This document shows, piece after piece, positions 10,386 to 21,400 of a DNA stretch of 52,270 bases. Both the position numbers and the translations under genes were made by a program. The DNA is taken from IMG/VR virus record IMGVR_UViG_3300044616_000326, positions 1-52,270 of that record; one strand, written 5' to 3'. How positions within the stretch are numbered: the stretch's first letter is position 1; each line of letters opens with the position of its first letter. Under the pieces are notes generated by a model. It ran no database searches and had not been told where the DNA came from. It worked only from the letters and a program-made list of their open reading frames with translations. This stretch comes from a virus.

Positions 10386-12515
10386 ATGTTAAGAAAAGTT
10401 AGAATTAAAAAAATTCCTCAAGCAAGAACTGGTTATCAAGTACAGGGTTCATTAGTAAATGATGTACCTGCTATGGGAGGTGCAGATTATAATGCTTATA
10501 TTGGAGCGCCTAGAACTGAGGTATCAAAGACTTTAAAAGCTGTACCTAGAGAAGTAGCAAACTTAGAAGCAGAAGGTGGGGAAACTGTAGTAGGGGATCT
10601 TGATGGTAGCACAATGCCATCATTTAAAACTATTGTAGGTCCTCGTCACTCTGAAGGTGGTGTACCATTAGCTTTACCGGATGATAGCTTTATCTTTAGT
10701 GATACAAAGTCAATGAAGATTTCTGATCCTAAGATTTTAAAAATGTTTAATAAGTCTGCCAAAAAAGGTGGTTATACACCGGCAGAGCTTTCTAAACAAT
10801 ATGATATTAATAAATACAGAAAGATTCTTCAAGATCCTGAATCAGATAAAGTATCTAGAAATACTGCTGAGATAATGATCAAGAACTATGTAATGAAATT
10901 AGGTGCATTAGCTCTTGCTCAAGAATCTAAAAAAGGATTTCCACAAGGTATTCCACTTATTGCTAAACCTTATATGGAAGCAAATAAGATTGCTGAGGAA
11001 GATTTAATTCCGGAGTTAGCACAGGAACAACCTGAACAACAAATGATGCCACAGGAAGGAATGCAACCACAAATGGAAGCACCACAAACTATGCCTGATG
11101 GACAACCTATTGCTATGCCACAAGGACAGCCAGAACAAATGATGCAAGCTCCTATGGCTGCTTACGGAATGGAAATGGGAGGGTTCTATCCTGAATATGC
11201 ATTTGGTGGTTATTACCAAGATGGAGGGTCTAAAAATAGACCAAAAACAAAAGAAGAATTAGAGAGAGATGTGGCATCTGGTAAGATAAAACCTGAAAAA
11301 GTAAAAACATTACCTGATGGTACAACCGAAATTACACAAAAAGATGGTAGTAAAGTTTATGCAATAGGTACTGTTTATGAAGAAGAAGACTATGGTAATA
11401 TTAAACCTACTAAAGTAACAAAGCTTGCTACAAATGCTGCTCAATATGAAAAAGATATTTGTGCTAAAATTAAAGCTTCTAAAAAACCAATTTCATATGC
11501 AATTGCAAAAGGTTGGATTGCTGCTTCAAGAGCTGGTGACTTTGCGGGATGTGTAAGTGCAGAGGCTTCAGCTAAAAAAGATACTACACAAGTTTTTCAA
11601 TTGGAAGAAGAGCCTTCAACAATCCCTGGTAAAAAGAAATGTAAGTGTGTTAATCCAGAAACTAAAGAAGAAAGAATCTTTGAAATTGATAAAGAGGAGG
11701 AATGTATTTGTGAGTCTGAAGAAGAAGTTAGCACACAACAAATTCAAAGTCCGCCAAGAAGAGATGCTCAATTCTGGCAACAAGATATAATTAATGCTGC
11801 CGGAGCATTTGGTGATAGAATGGGATTAAGAAAACAAATGCCTTGGGAAGCAAGAGTTGATCTTGAAGAGCCAAGACCTACATTTATTGATGATACACAG
11901 GAACTAGGACAACAATCACAATTAGCTAATATTGCTTCTCAAGCTACTGCACAGTTTGCTGGACCACAAGCTGGAGCAAGACTTTCTGCTATACAAGGTC
12001 AAGGAGCTGCACAAGCTGCTAATACTAGATCAAGAACTAATAATCAAAATATTGGTATTGCTAATCAGTTTGAAGCAAATCAAGTTGGTGTAAGAAACCA
12101 AGAGCAGATGATGAATCAGCAAATGGCTAATAGACTATTTGATAAAAATGTTATTGCTCAACAACAGTTTGATAATGCTAAGAGACAAGCTGCGGCAAAT
12201 ATGCGCCAAGCTTATAATACTGCGCTTACAAATAAATGGAAGACAGATGCATTAAATCAAATGTATCCTAATTACCAAGTAGATCCATTATCCGGTGGTA
12301 GAGTACAATACACTCCAACGCCTAAAACACCTATGGCTAATAAACCTGTTCAAGATGATATTGAATATATCAGAGAACTAGAAAAAGCAGGTTTAAGTAA
12401 AGACGCAATTTCTGCTGCAGTTAAGGCTAGATTTACTGGTAGAAAGTTTGGTGGACAAACTATGTTTGCAGATGGTGGATATATTTATACAGTGTTTCCA
12501 GCTCTAACTCTCTAG
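10386..12515 (+). CDS. Conserved phage structural/cargo protein with CxC pairs
   Basis: A 709-aa protein. The N-terminal ~190 residues (around EAEGGETVVGDLDG and PDDSFIFSDTKSMKI) resemble, from memory, a widespread Bacteroidota-phage virion protein of unknown function; no specific family is claimed. A Met/Gln/Pro-rich linker follows, then a segment with two CxC pairs (C419/C421 and C440/C442) suited to metal binding. The C-terminal ~200 residues are Gln/Ala/Asn-rich and probably helical. GG boxes occur near residues 31, 127, 268, 280 (YQDGG), 690 and 698. It starts 9 bases after the previous stop. It ends with tandem stops TAG TAG TAA. A cargo or internal virion role is inferred from context. 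Confidence 0.6.
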   Translation: MLRKVRIKKIPQARTGYQVQGSLVNDVPAMGGADYNAYIGAPRTEVSKTLKAVPREVANLEAEGGETVVGDLDGSTMPSFKTIVGPRHSEGGVPLALPDDSFIFSDTKSMKISDPKILKMFNKSAKKGGYTPAELSKQYDINKYRKILQDPESDKVSRNTAEIMIKNYVMKLGALALAQESKKGFPQGIPLIAKPYMEANKIAEEDLIPELAQEQPEQQMMPQEGMQPQMEAPQTMPDGQPIAMPQGQPEQMMQAPMAAYGMEMGGFYPEYAFGGYYQDGGSKNRPKTKEELERDVASGKIKPEKVKTLPDGTTEITQKDGSKVYAIGTVYEEEDYGNIKPTKVTKLATNAAQYEKDICAKIKASKKPISYAIAKGWIAASRAGDFAGCVSAEASAKKDTTQVFQLEEEPSTIPGKKKCKCVNPETKEERIFEIDKEEECICESEEEVSTQQIQSPPRRDAQFWQQDIINAAGAFGDRMGLRKQMPWEARVDLEEPRPTFIDDTQELGQQSQLANIASQATAQFAGPQAGARLSAIQGQGAAQAANTRSRTNNQNIGIANQFEANQVGVRNQEQMMNQQMANRLFDKNVIAQQQFDNAKRQAAANMRQAYNTALTNKWKTDALNQMYPNYQVDPLSGGRVQYTPTPKTPMANKPVQDDIEYIRELEKAGLSKDAISAAVKARFTGRKFGGQTMFADGGYIYTVFPALTL

Positions 12516-12523
12516 TAGTAAAC

Positions 12524-12548
12524 TTTTTAAGTTTAGTAAACTTAAAAA
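12524..12548. terminator. AT-only hairpin, possible weak terminator
   Basis: A perfect 11-bp stem (TTTTTAAGTTT pairing with AAACTTAAAAA) around the 3-base loop AGT, just after the tandem stops of the preceding gene and before a short T-run. It contains no G/C clamp beyond one pair per arm, so termination may be weak. It overlaps the -33 element of the next candidate promoter. Confidence 0.4.
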
Positions 12549-12563
12549 ATTTTAATATATTTA
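12532..12563 (+). promoter_or_regulatory. Candidate Bacteroidota-type promoter
   Basis: TTTA at 12532-12535, 20-base spacer, TATATTTA at 12556-12563, then 19 bases to the ATG at 12583. Matches the arrangement before 6789. An A/G-rich GAAGAAGAA precedes the start codon. Confidence 0.45.
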
Positions 12564-12582
12564 TAATATAGAAGAAGAACTT

Positions 12583-15408
12583 ATGGCAACTTACCTACAG
12601 GGTGTCACGGATTATATACCACAGTTTCAGCCTTTTCAGCCTGACTTAAACTTCTATGGTAATATAATGCAAACAAAGCAAAGCCAGTATGACTCAAACT
12701 GGAAAGCTTTAAATGACATGTATGGAAAATATTATTATGCTGATTTAACTCGGGATAGTAATATTAAAAATAGAGACCAGTATATTAAAAATGCTGAATT
12801 CAATCTGCAAAGAGTATCACAGTTAGATTTATCTCTTGAACAAAATGCAAACCAAGCACTTCAAGTGTTTAAGCCATTTTATGAGGATAAGAATCTTATT
12901 AAAGATATGGTTTGGACTAAGAACTATAACTCTGAAATGAGTAGAGCAGAAGCTCTCAGAGGTTCTTCTGATCCTGAAAGAAATAAACAATACTGGGGTA
13001 CTGGTGTAGCAGCAATGCAATTTTTAAAAGAAGAATTTAAAACTGCATCTGATGAAAAAGCATCAACATTTAACAATGTTGCATATACTCCTTTTGTTGA
13101 TGTAGATGCTAAGGCAATGGATATTGCTAAAGACTTTGGAGATATTGAATCTGTAAACTTTAGTAAAGACGGTAGATGGATAATTAAATCTAAAAATGGT
13201 CAACAACTTGAGGAACCGTTGACTAAATTATTTGAATCAAGACTAGGTAATGATCCTGCTGTACAAGATATGTACAAGACACAAGCCTATGTTGATAGAA
13301 AATCATTTGCTAAAAATAATGCTGCACAGTTCAATGGAGATGAGAATGCAGCTGAAATGAAATATTTGGAGAATCAATTCAATGTTCTTAAGGTTCAAAA
13401 CAACCTAAGATATATGCAACTCCAAGAAACTAACAAAACTTATGACAATAGGATTGCAGACCTTCAAAAGCAAGTAGACAATGGAACTGCTGGTCCTGAT
13501 GTAAAAATGCAGTTAGAAGCCCTTAAAATGAATAAGGGTATTAATGATCAAGTTCTTGAAAGAGCTAAGAAAGAAAATGATTTACTTAACGGAGGTCAGG
13601 TTAATAATGCTGCAGGTAGTAATGGTTTTAAAAATCCATACGGTGATATTGAATCATTAAGATTTAAAGTAGATAGTGGTGTAGCATCTTCATTAATGCA
13701 GAAAGCATTAGGTGAAGCCGCTCATACCTTAGCTTATAGAAACTCTAAAGTAGATCTTGATGCTAACATTTACAAAGTAAATGAAGAGAAGTTCCAACAG
13801 AATGCGGCACTTACTAAAATGCGTATTCAAGGAGCTAAAGAAGTTGCAATGCTCAAAGAAAACCTAAGAGCTAAAACTGAAGCTGACAAAGCAAGAGTTG
13901 CTGCTGGTACTCACTATTATGATGAGAATAATCAAGCTACTCCTTATGAAGATCAAAAGAACTTCTTTGTAATTAAAAATGCTAAAGGTTCTGCAACAGA
14001 CAAACAGAATGCAATCGGTCTTAGCCGTGATATGGTTAAGATGAAAACTACTGATGCTGCAATGCCTTGGGCTAAGAATACTGTAAGTACTTTGTTTGAA
14101 TTATATAATAATGGTAAAATCTCAAAACAGAAGTTAAATGAGATCTTACATTATGATAAAAATCCAAACATCAGTCTTACTGAATTTAATAAAAAACTTC
14201 AAGCTAATCCTGTTGCATTCTTAACTAGAGAAGTTGGAACAAAAGATCTTGAGAATATTAAAGATAGATATGACAACTGGATTAGATCAAATTCACAATT
14301 AACAGAACTTAAAGGTGAAAGAGCTAAAAAAATTGTTGCATCTAATGTTGAGTTCCAGGATTATATCAACTATGTAAAAGAAGATAAAGCTTGGAGAACT
14401 GAATCTAGTAGAGCTGTTGAAAGACAGTTAATGAGAGGTGGTTATGGAGATGCAGCTTTTCTTTATGATGAGTCTGGTACATTAAGATCTGAAAAAGAAT
14501 TTAAAACTGCAGTATATAGAAAAACTGGTAGAAGTGCAAATGTTGATTATAAAGAAATGTTAACTGCTGCGGATGAAGCTTGGAGATCAGAAAAAGTTGT
14601 AAGAAAACCTGTTGTTGGTTTATCAGAGTTCTATACTAAAGGGACTGGTGTTTTTTCTGAAGGGGCTACTGCTCTTCAAATTAACCCAAGAAGTTCATAT
14701 GGTAGAAAATATTACGGTGAAGTTTATAATGACCTAAGAAACTTAGACTTTGGTGATACTACTAAAGTAAGATCATCTTTTCAAGGATATTCTAAAACAA
14801 ATTGGGATCAAGCAGGTGGTGCAAAGAATGCTAAAGTAGCTGCATTATTATCTCAATTGCAAGCAGACATGAGTTCTCCTAAATCAAAAGTAGGAACATT
14901 TACCTTAGGTGTTGCTCCTGTTGCTACAGGTAGTACTAGAAGAGCTGCTGTAATTATTAAACCAACTAATGAGTGGTTAAAACAATATGTTTCTACTAAT
15001 AAAGAACAGAATAATAATCTACTTACACAAGCTGAAGCACAGGCAATCTTAAAGAATGGTATTAACATTATGACAGATTCTAAGTCTATGAATAATAGTA
15101 TGTATAAAGCATCATTCAAAGATCCGCTTTCAGCTTATGTAGATTCAAAAGGAAAGTATTCTTATTCTGATCCATTAGATGGAAGGTTTAAAATTAATAT
15201 CAGTAAGAATGAATTTGGTACCGGAGATTATACAGTAGTTACAGAATATCCTTTATGGAATCCTGAGACAGGAAAATATGAAATAGCCAGAATGACAGAG
15301 AACCAAACTTCATTTGGAAACAATCTTACTTCACATAGAAATGAGATGGCATTTAATTATTTTGATTTAATTAAACAAACCAACCAATATTACTATAATG
15401 GCCAGTGA
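12583..15408 (+). CDS. Probable virion cargo protein, helical
   Basis: A 941-aa protein with no recognised enzymatic motif. The N-terminus is aromatic and proline-rich (GVTDYIPQFQPFQPDLNFYG), which may be a docking segment. The following 300 residues are largely helical, with a coiled-coil-like stretch near 265-325. The C-terminal part is mixed, with repeated small polar and aromatic residues. It lacks the YQxGG boxes of the three upstream genes, suggesting a different class. It overlaps the next gene by 11 bases (start 15398). Its place between structural genes and the giant ejection and RNAP genes matches the cargo genes of crAss-like phages; the role is inferred from that context only. Confidence 0.5.
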   Translation: MATYLQGVTDYIPQFQPFQPDLNFYGNIMQTKQSQYDSNWKALNDMYGKYYYADLTRDSNIKNRDQYIKNAEFNLQRVSQLDLSLEQNANQALQVFKPFYEDKNLIKDMVWTKNYNSEMSRAEALRGSSDPERNKQYWGTGVAAMQFLKEEFKTASDEKASTFNNVAYTPFVDVDAKAMDIAKDFGDIESVNFSKDGRWIIKSKNGQQLEEPLTKLFESRLGNDPAVQDMYKTQAYVDRKSFAKNNAAQFNGDENAAEMKYLENQFNVLKVQNNLRYMQLQETNKTYDNRIADLQKQVDNGTAGPDVKMQLEALKMNKGINDQVLERAKKENDLLNGGQVNNAAGSNGFKNPYGDIESLRFKVDSGVASSLMQKALGEAAHTLAYRNSKVDLDANIYKVNEEKFQQNAALTKMRIQGAKEVAMLKENLRAKTEADKARVAAGTHYYDENNQATPYEDQKNFFVIKNAKGSATDKQNAIGLSRDMVKMKTTDAAMPWAKNTVSTLFELYNNGKISKQKLNEILHYDKNPNISLTEFNKKLQANPVAFLTREVGTKDLENIKDRYDNWIRSNSQLTELKGERAKKIVASNVEFQDYINYVKEDKAWRTESSRAVERQLMRGGYGDAAFLYDESGTLRSEKEFKTAVYRKTGRSANVDYKEMLTAADEAWRSEKVVRKPVVGLSEFYTKGTGVFSEGATALQINPRSSYGRKYYGEVYNDLRNLDFGDTTKVRSSFQGYSKTNWDQAGGAKNAKVAALLSQLQADMSSPKSKVGTFTLGVAPVATGSTRRAAVIIKPTNEWLKQYVSTNKEQNNNLLTQAEAQAILKNGINIMTDSKSMNNSMYKASFKDPLSAYVDSKGKYSYSDPLDGRFKINISKNEFGTGDYTVVTEYPLWNPETGKYEIARMTENQTSFGNNLTSHRNEMAFNYFDLIKQTNQYYYNGQ

Positions 15409-18400
15409 AAATAATACTGATAACTTCAGTGCATTAGATTCTTTGGGACCACAGTTTGGTGGAATCAACAGACCTAATTTAGATATTCAAAGTTATAAGC
15501 CTTTTGAAGGGGATAGAATATCTATGCCTGAAATTAACTTTCCTACACCGGCAGCATATAATTCTCCTATACCTTCATTTGATTCTATTGATAGACCAAA
15601 TCTTAGTATACAAAAGAATATAGTTGGTAGACCTCCTGGTCCAACAGGCCCAAGAAAAACTCCAAGATTTGAAGATATAAAGAGTAGTCTATATGACTAT
15701 GGTAAATCAATCTCTCAAGCTAACCAAGATCAGAATCAGTATGCTAAGATGTATTCTTACAATGCTGGGTCTGGTGGTAATTCTTTTTATAAAAGATATG
15801 CCGCATATGGTCAGACTAAGTTTGATGAGATTGGCTTCTCTCCATTAAGAGACAATGAAGCTGTCTTTAATGAAAGAACTACTGGATGGAATGACTTTAC
15901 TAGAATGATGCAACACTCATTCTTTCCATTAGCATGGCAAGGTTTTAAGTCTGCACCTAAGAGTCTTTTCAAAATGTTACAAGGTGACTTTAGTGGTGAC
16001 ACTGAAGATGCTAGAATATATGAAGAAGCTGCTGCTATAGGCCAATCTACTAAAGGTGGTGTTGCAGGTTTTATGAATAATACCATGATGAACTTTGGCT
16101 ATACAGCTGGTATCATGATGGAAGCTGTGGCAGAATTTGCTGCAGAAGCTGTAATTACTGGTGCTACTGGTGGTGCAGGTGGTGGAGTTCTTGCTGCAAG
16201 ATTAGGTGCAAACTTACAAAGAATTGGAAAAGGTCTTCCTAAGTTTACAATGCTTGATAAAGGTGGTGATATGTTCCGCAATAGTTTACAAGCATTAGGT
16301 AATTCACAAGCTGCAAGAAACTTTTACAAAGCGGCCAACAGTAAAGTTGGTCAGTTCTTTAACCCACTTACAAATACATTTGAAGCTGTAGGTGATGTAT
16401 ATAAGATTGGTAAGTTTGATAACCTATCAGGTCTTGCTGCATTATCAAAAACAGCAGGGGGATTCTATAGAGATGTGAGAGGTATTAACCTTGCTTTAGC
16501 TGAAGCTAGACTTGAGGGAGGTATGGTACAAAACTCTGTGTACGATAGTCTATATGATAAGTACTATGAGAAAAATGGTAAAGCTCCATCTAATGAAATC
16601 CAAAAAGCATTTGAGCAACAAGCCAAAGCTGCATCTGCAGAAACAATTGCTTGGAACTCTGCGCTAATATATGGAAGTAATAAAATTACTTTTCCTAATA
16701 TTATGAAAGGTAGTGCATCTAAATTTTTAAAGGGTGCTACTGATGATATTGTCAATTTTAAAAATGCCGGCAAAGTAGTTTTTCAAAGAGCTAAAGATGC
16801 TGCTGGTAAATTATCAAAAGGAGAATTTAAATATATTGACGGTAGTTTTAAAAGTTACCTGGAAGGTGTCAAAGGTTTAGGATTTAAAGGAGCTACTAAA
16901 GATTTAGCTGTAAGAGCTGCTAAAGGATCAGTAGGTTATTTTAAATCTAATATAACAGAAGGTATTCAAGAAAACTTACAAGAAACTATTGCAGGAGCAA
17001 TGGAAGGATACTATACAGATGCATTTAATAATCCAGCTGTAAGATCTTATCTATATGCTCAGGGTAGTACTACTAATGCAATGAGAGACAAGTATTCTTA
17101 CTTTGCAGAAAAGTGGGCTGAAGAAAATCCATTTACAGAAAAAGGTTTTGAAACATTTTCATCTGGATTTGTAATGGGTATGTTTGCTGGACCGCTTAAT
17201 AAAAGTATTGAATGGATCAGCTTAGGTTATAATAAAATCTTTGACTCAGCAGAATTTGAAGATTATAAAAATAAAAGAGCTAACTATGGTAAACAAGTAG
17301 CTGCACAATTAAATGCTTTATACTCTGACCCTAAACAATTCTTTGACTCAAAGATATTTAATTATGCTACTCAAAATAAGATAGCTGATATTAGAAACTC
17401 TGGTAATAGAAAAGAAACTCTTGACTCTGAAGATCATGCATTAGTAAGTGCAGTAACGTCTGCATTGCAAACAAACAGTATTGAATACTTTAAAGAGAAT
17501 ATTTCTGCAGTTAAAGAAATGACTCCAGAAGAAGTTGAAGTTGAATTTGGTTTAGAAAAAGGTAAAGGTGTAGAATATCAACAAAGAGTTGATGAGATAC
17601 TTTCTAGAGTAGATAAAATATCTGAAAGGTATGATCAAATGGAATCTAGATATCCAAATCCTGTGGATTTAAGTGGATATGAAAAAGGTTCTGATGCATA
17701 TAAGAAAGCTGCAATATTTTCATCTGCATGGGATGTAGCAAAAGCAAATGCTATATTCATGAATGAAAGTTATGATAATGCACGTAAAAGAATGGATAGT
17801 ATTGAAAAGACTATCAGAAGCCAGAAGCCTTTATCTAAGATGACTGATTCTGAAGTTCAAGTTCTATTCAATCCATCTAAACTTAAGAATGAAGCTGAAC
17901 TTTTACAAAGTGAATTAGATGCTCAAAAAGATAGTCTTACACCAGATGAGATATCTAAAAGACAAAGAAAAATTGAAGCTGTCAAAGGTCTCAATAAAGC
18001 ATATGAGTATTACTTTAAATACAATGTATTAGATAAAGAAGCTCAGATTGAAAAGATGCGCAGTGCAGGTCTATTTGAAAATCAAGTAGATGATGAGGGC
18101 AATCCAATTGATCCAGCTGAACTTGAAGCAGAAGCAAGACAAGAACTTGATAGACAACTGAGAGTTAAATCTAAATCTGAAGAAAACACAACTAGAGCAG
18201 AAGCTGATCTTGAAGTAGCTTACAAAGAGTATTTAAGATCTATTGCTGGTCTTAATGACGAAGATTATTTTGATAGCAAAGCAGAAGAAGCATTTGAACT
18301 TCTAATGGATAACTATAGACTAGGAAGAGAAGCAAGTACTTTATCTTCTTATGTAAATATGCTTCATAATCCAAAAAGTTTTACAGAACATGTGGAGAGA

Positions 18401-21400
18401 AACTACACATGGATGCAAAGACTTTATGATAATAGAAAAGAATACTATGAAGGATTAGTAAATCAAGAGATTACAAATCTTGAACTAAATACTTTACTAA
18501 ATAAACTAGCTGACAAAAATGTATTTATCAGTGCAGATGATGCATATGAATTTCAAAGAAATAATAAACTTCCAAATGAATTCTTTGATGCAACTAGAAA
18601 AGCAGTAATTAAAGAAGGTCATCCAGATTATGATGAGTATGTAGAGTTATTTGAAAGAGCTCTTAGACTCAAAATGATGGACCGTACTAGTTATGCTAAG
18701 ACATTAGATCAGATGCTTAATGCTGAGTTAGCTAATCTTGATGTTGAATTGCAAAGAGAGATTAATGCATTGCCAAAAACTGAAAGAGTTACAAAGAAAG
18801 GTAAACTTCAATTAAAGAATAACCTGGCTACTCTAGAAGAACTATCTGAGCAACTTGCTGATGGTGATTACATTGATGCTAAACTTGTACAGGGTAAAGA
18901 TGTATCTGAAATTACTATCTATAAAGACGGTAATGTACTTAAACTTGGAGATAAAAATGGTGAGGAAATTACTATAGATGAATTTGATGGAGGTTTTACT
19001 TCTGGAGATATTTATAGAGTAGAGCTTAAAGCCGATCCAGTTGAAGTTAGAAAATTAGAAAACCAATATTCAGAAAGAAAGCAAGATGTAATTAGACTCA
19101 ATATTCAGAAACTTGAGGATGATGTACAAATTCAACAAGCTGATTATGTACAGTTTACAGTTAATAGCTCATGGGAATCCATGGATGCTGAACTACAACA
19201 AAGATTAAATAATGCATTTAATGACTATATTGAAACAGATGAGAAACTTATTGATGAAGTTTCTGAGATGGAAGAGATAGAGATATTAAATATGTTGGAT
19301 GAGTTTATAAAGGATAACCCAACTGCTGCAAAGATTATTGAAGATTACAATAAAGAAAAACTTGATGAAGCTACACAAAAAGCAATTGAAGCTAATGATG
19401 CTCCTGAAGTAACATTTGAAGGAGAAGTCTATGATCTTTCTGCAATGGATATTTCTGAAATTAAAGCTTTGGTTAAAAAATTAGAAAGTCAATATAATAG
19501 ATTAAATAAAAAACCTGACTCTGAAAAAACAAATGAAGAGAAGGAAGCTGCATTAATGGCTAAGTTTGATCTTGATCTTGTAAATAGATATCTTATTAAA
19601 GCAGAAAATGCTGAAGCATTATCTAAGGAAGACACTTCTTCAGAGGAAACTCCGGAGGAAGAACCTAAAGAAGCAGAACCTGCCAAGAATGTGAATGATA
19701 TCAATAGAGATATTAAAAAGAAAAGAGAACAAGCTAAGAAAGCACTTGCTAAAAGAGTTGCTTTATTAGAGCAAAAGAGAAATAAACTAGCTACTGATGC
19801 TGCTAACATTAAGGATACTCTTAAACATTTGCAAGAGTTACTTGATACTAGTTTAGAGCTTACTGGTGTACAATTAGAAACTGCAATGGCTGATGCAAAT
19901 CAGATTAGTGAAATGATCAAAGCTATTGTAGACTTTAAGTATAAAAATAGACCTAAGACTAAAATTAGAAAAAGAGATATTAAAGCTCAAGTAGAAAGAG
20001 AATTTGAATTTGCAAAAGCTACATTAGCAAGAATTGCTGAACTTAAGGCAGATTTAAAAACTGTAGAAGCAAATAAAAAAGATATTACTAATCAGATCAA
20101 CTATTATAAAAATATGATAGCTGATCCTAATCTTAGTATTTTATCAAGAGCTGATATCCGTGAAAAGATTACTAAGCTTGAAAAGAAACTTACTACAGTA
20201 GAAAAATTAATTTCTATTCTTAAAAATGCAATTGCTAAATCTGTTGCTTATTTGAAAGAGTATCTAAATGTTTGGAACTCAAGATATAAGACAATGACAG
20301 ATTTCCAAAAGAAGACTGGCTTTAAAGTTTTATCTAAAGACGAACTTGGTAAATTAATTAAGTCTACTAATGCAGCTTCTATAGCAAAAGCTGAAGGATA
20401 TGCTGAATTAAAGAATCAGTTTGATCAACTTGAGAAATTAGTACTTGATACTATAGATGACGTAGAATTCCTAGAACAAGTACAAGATGAGGAACGTACT
20501 AGATTAAGCCAGCTTGAAGCTGCTGCTGATAGATACTATGATCAAATTAGATATCTATATGATCTATTAGATGATGTAGCTGAAGATATCACAGTAAAGA
20601 ATAAACTTGAGGGTGCTACACCGGCTTCTCCTAAAGCAGAGGCTACAGCTGAAACTGCGGAAGAGTTTGCTGATATAACTAATGAAACAGACAAGACTCC
20701 TCCAGTAGCTACATATAGTTTTGTAGATGCCGAAGTTGCAGACTTAGATGATATTGTAGGTCCTCCAGTAACTGAAGATATAGAAGCTAAGAAAGCTGAT
20801 ATAGAAAGAAGAAGACAAGAAGAGTTAGATGAATATGCTAATGATATTGTAGAAAGAGTTGAAGATTATGAAGTAATTGATGATAATGGAGATACTTTAT
20901 TTGTTCAAGTAAGATATAAAAAGGATGGCAGTAAAGAAGTATTGACAGGTGTAGAAAAAAATGAATATGGTAATGTAGCTAAAGGCGGTGCTATTATTAG
21001 TGATACTTTTTATGAAGATATATATCAAAAAGTAACTAAAACAGGAGAGAGAACTGCGGAAGAAGCAAACCTTAACGGTAGAACCAATAAAATCAATGCT
21101 AAATATGATGCAGAACTAGCTGCTTTAGAACAACCTACTCAAGAGGGTATCCAAGTGGTAACAGAAATTAATCCTGAGTTAAGACAAATGCTTAACCAAA
21201 TGGGTTATAAGAATAAGACTATTGATGCTCTTCCTAAGTCAATTCTTGAACGCATTGTTAAAGAAGGAATTCCATCTGAAGAATATGGTTCAAGAGTTAT
21301 AACTAAGTCTCTTGCAGCTGAGTCTGCATGGGCAACTGAAGGTACTCCAGTTACAGTAAAATCAATTGAAAAAGATGGAGTTACGCTACAAAAAGTTAAT

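Noticed and set aside
12513-12521. Tandem TAG TAG TAA as evidence for TAG recoding
   Set aside because: Read-through would add only two residues, and TAG also ends the GIY-YIG-like gene at a sensible position. No in-frame TAG interrupts the large genes, so the standard code is adequate.
15811-16773. Minus-strand open frames inside the 2084-aa gene
   Set aside because: They are antisense to a long, protein-like frame, have shadow-like composition and lack any recognisable motif or promoter.
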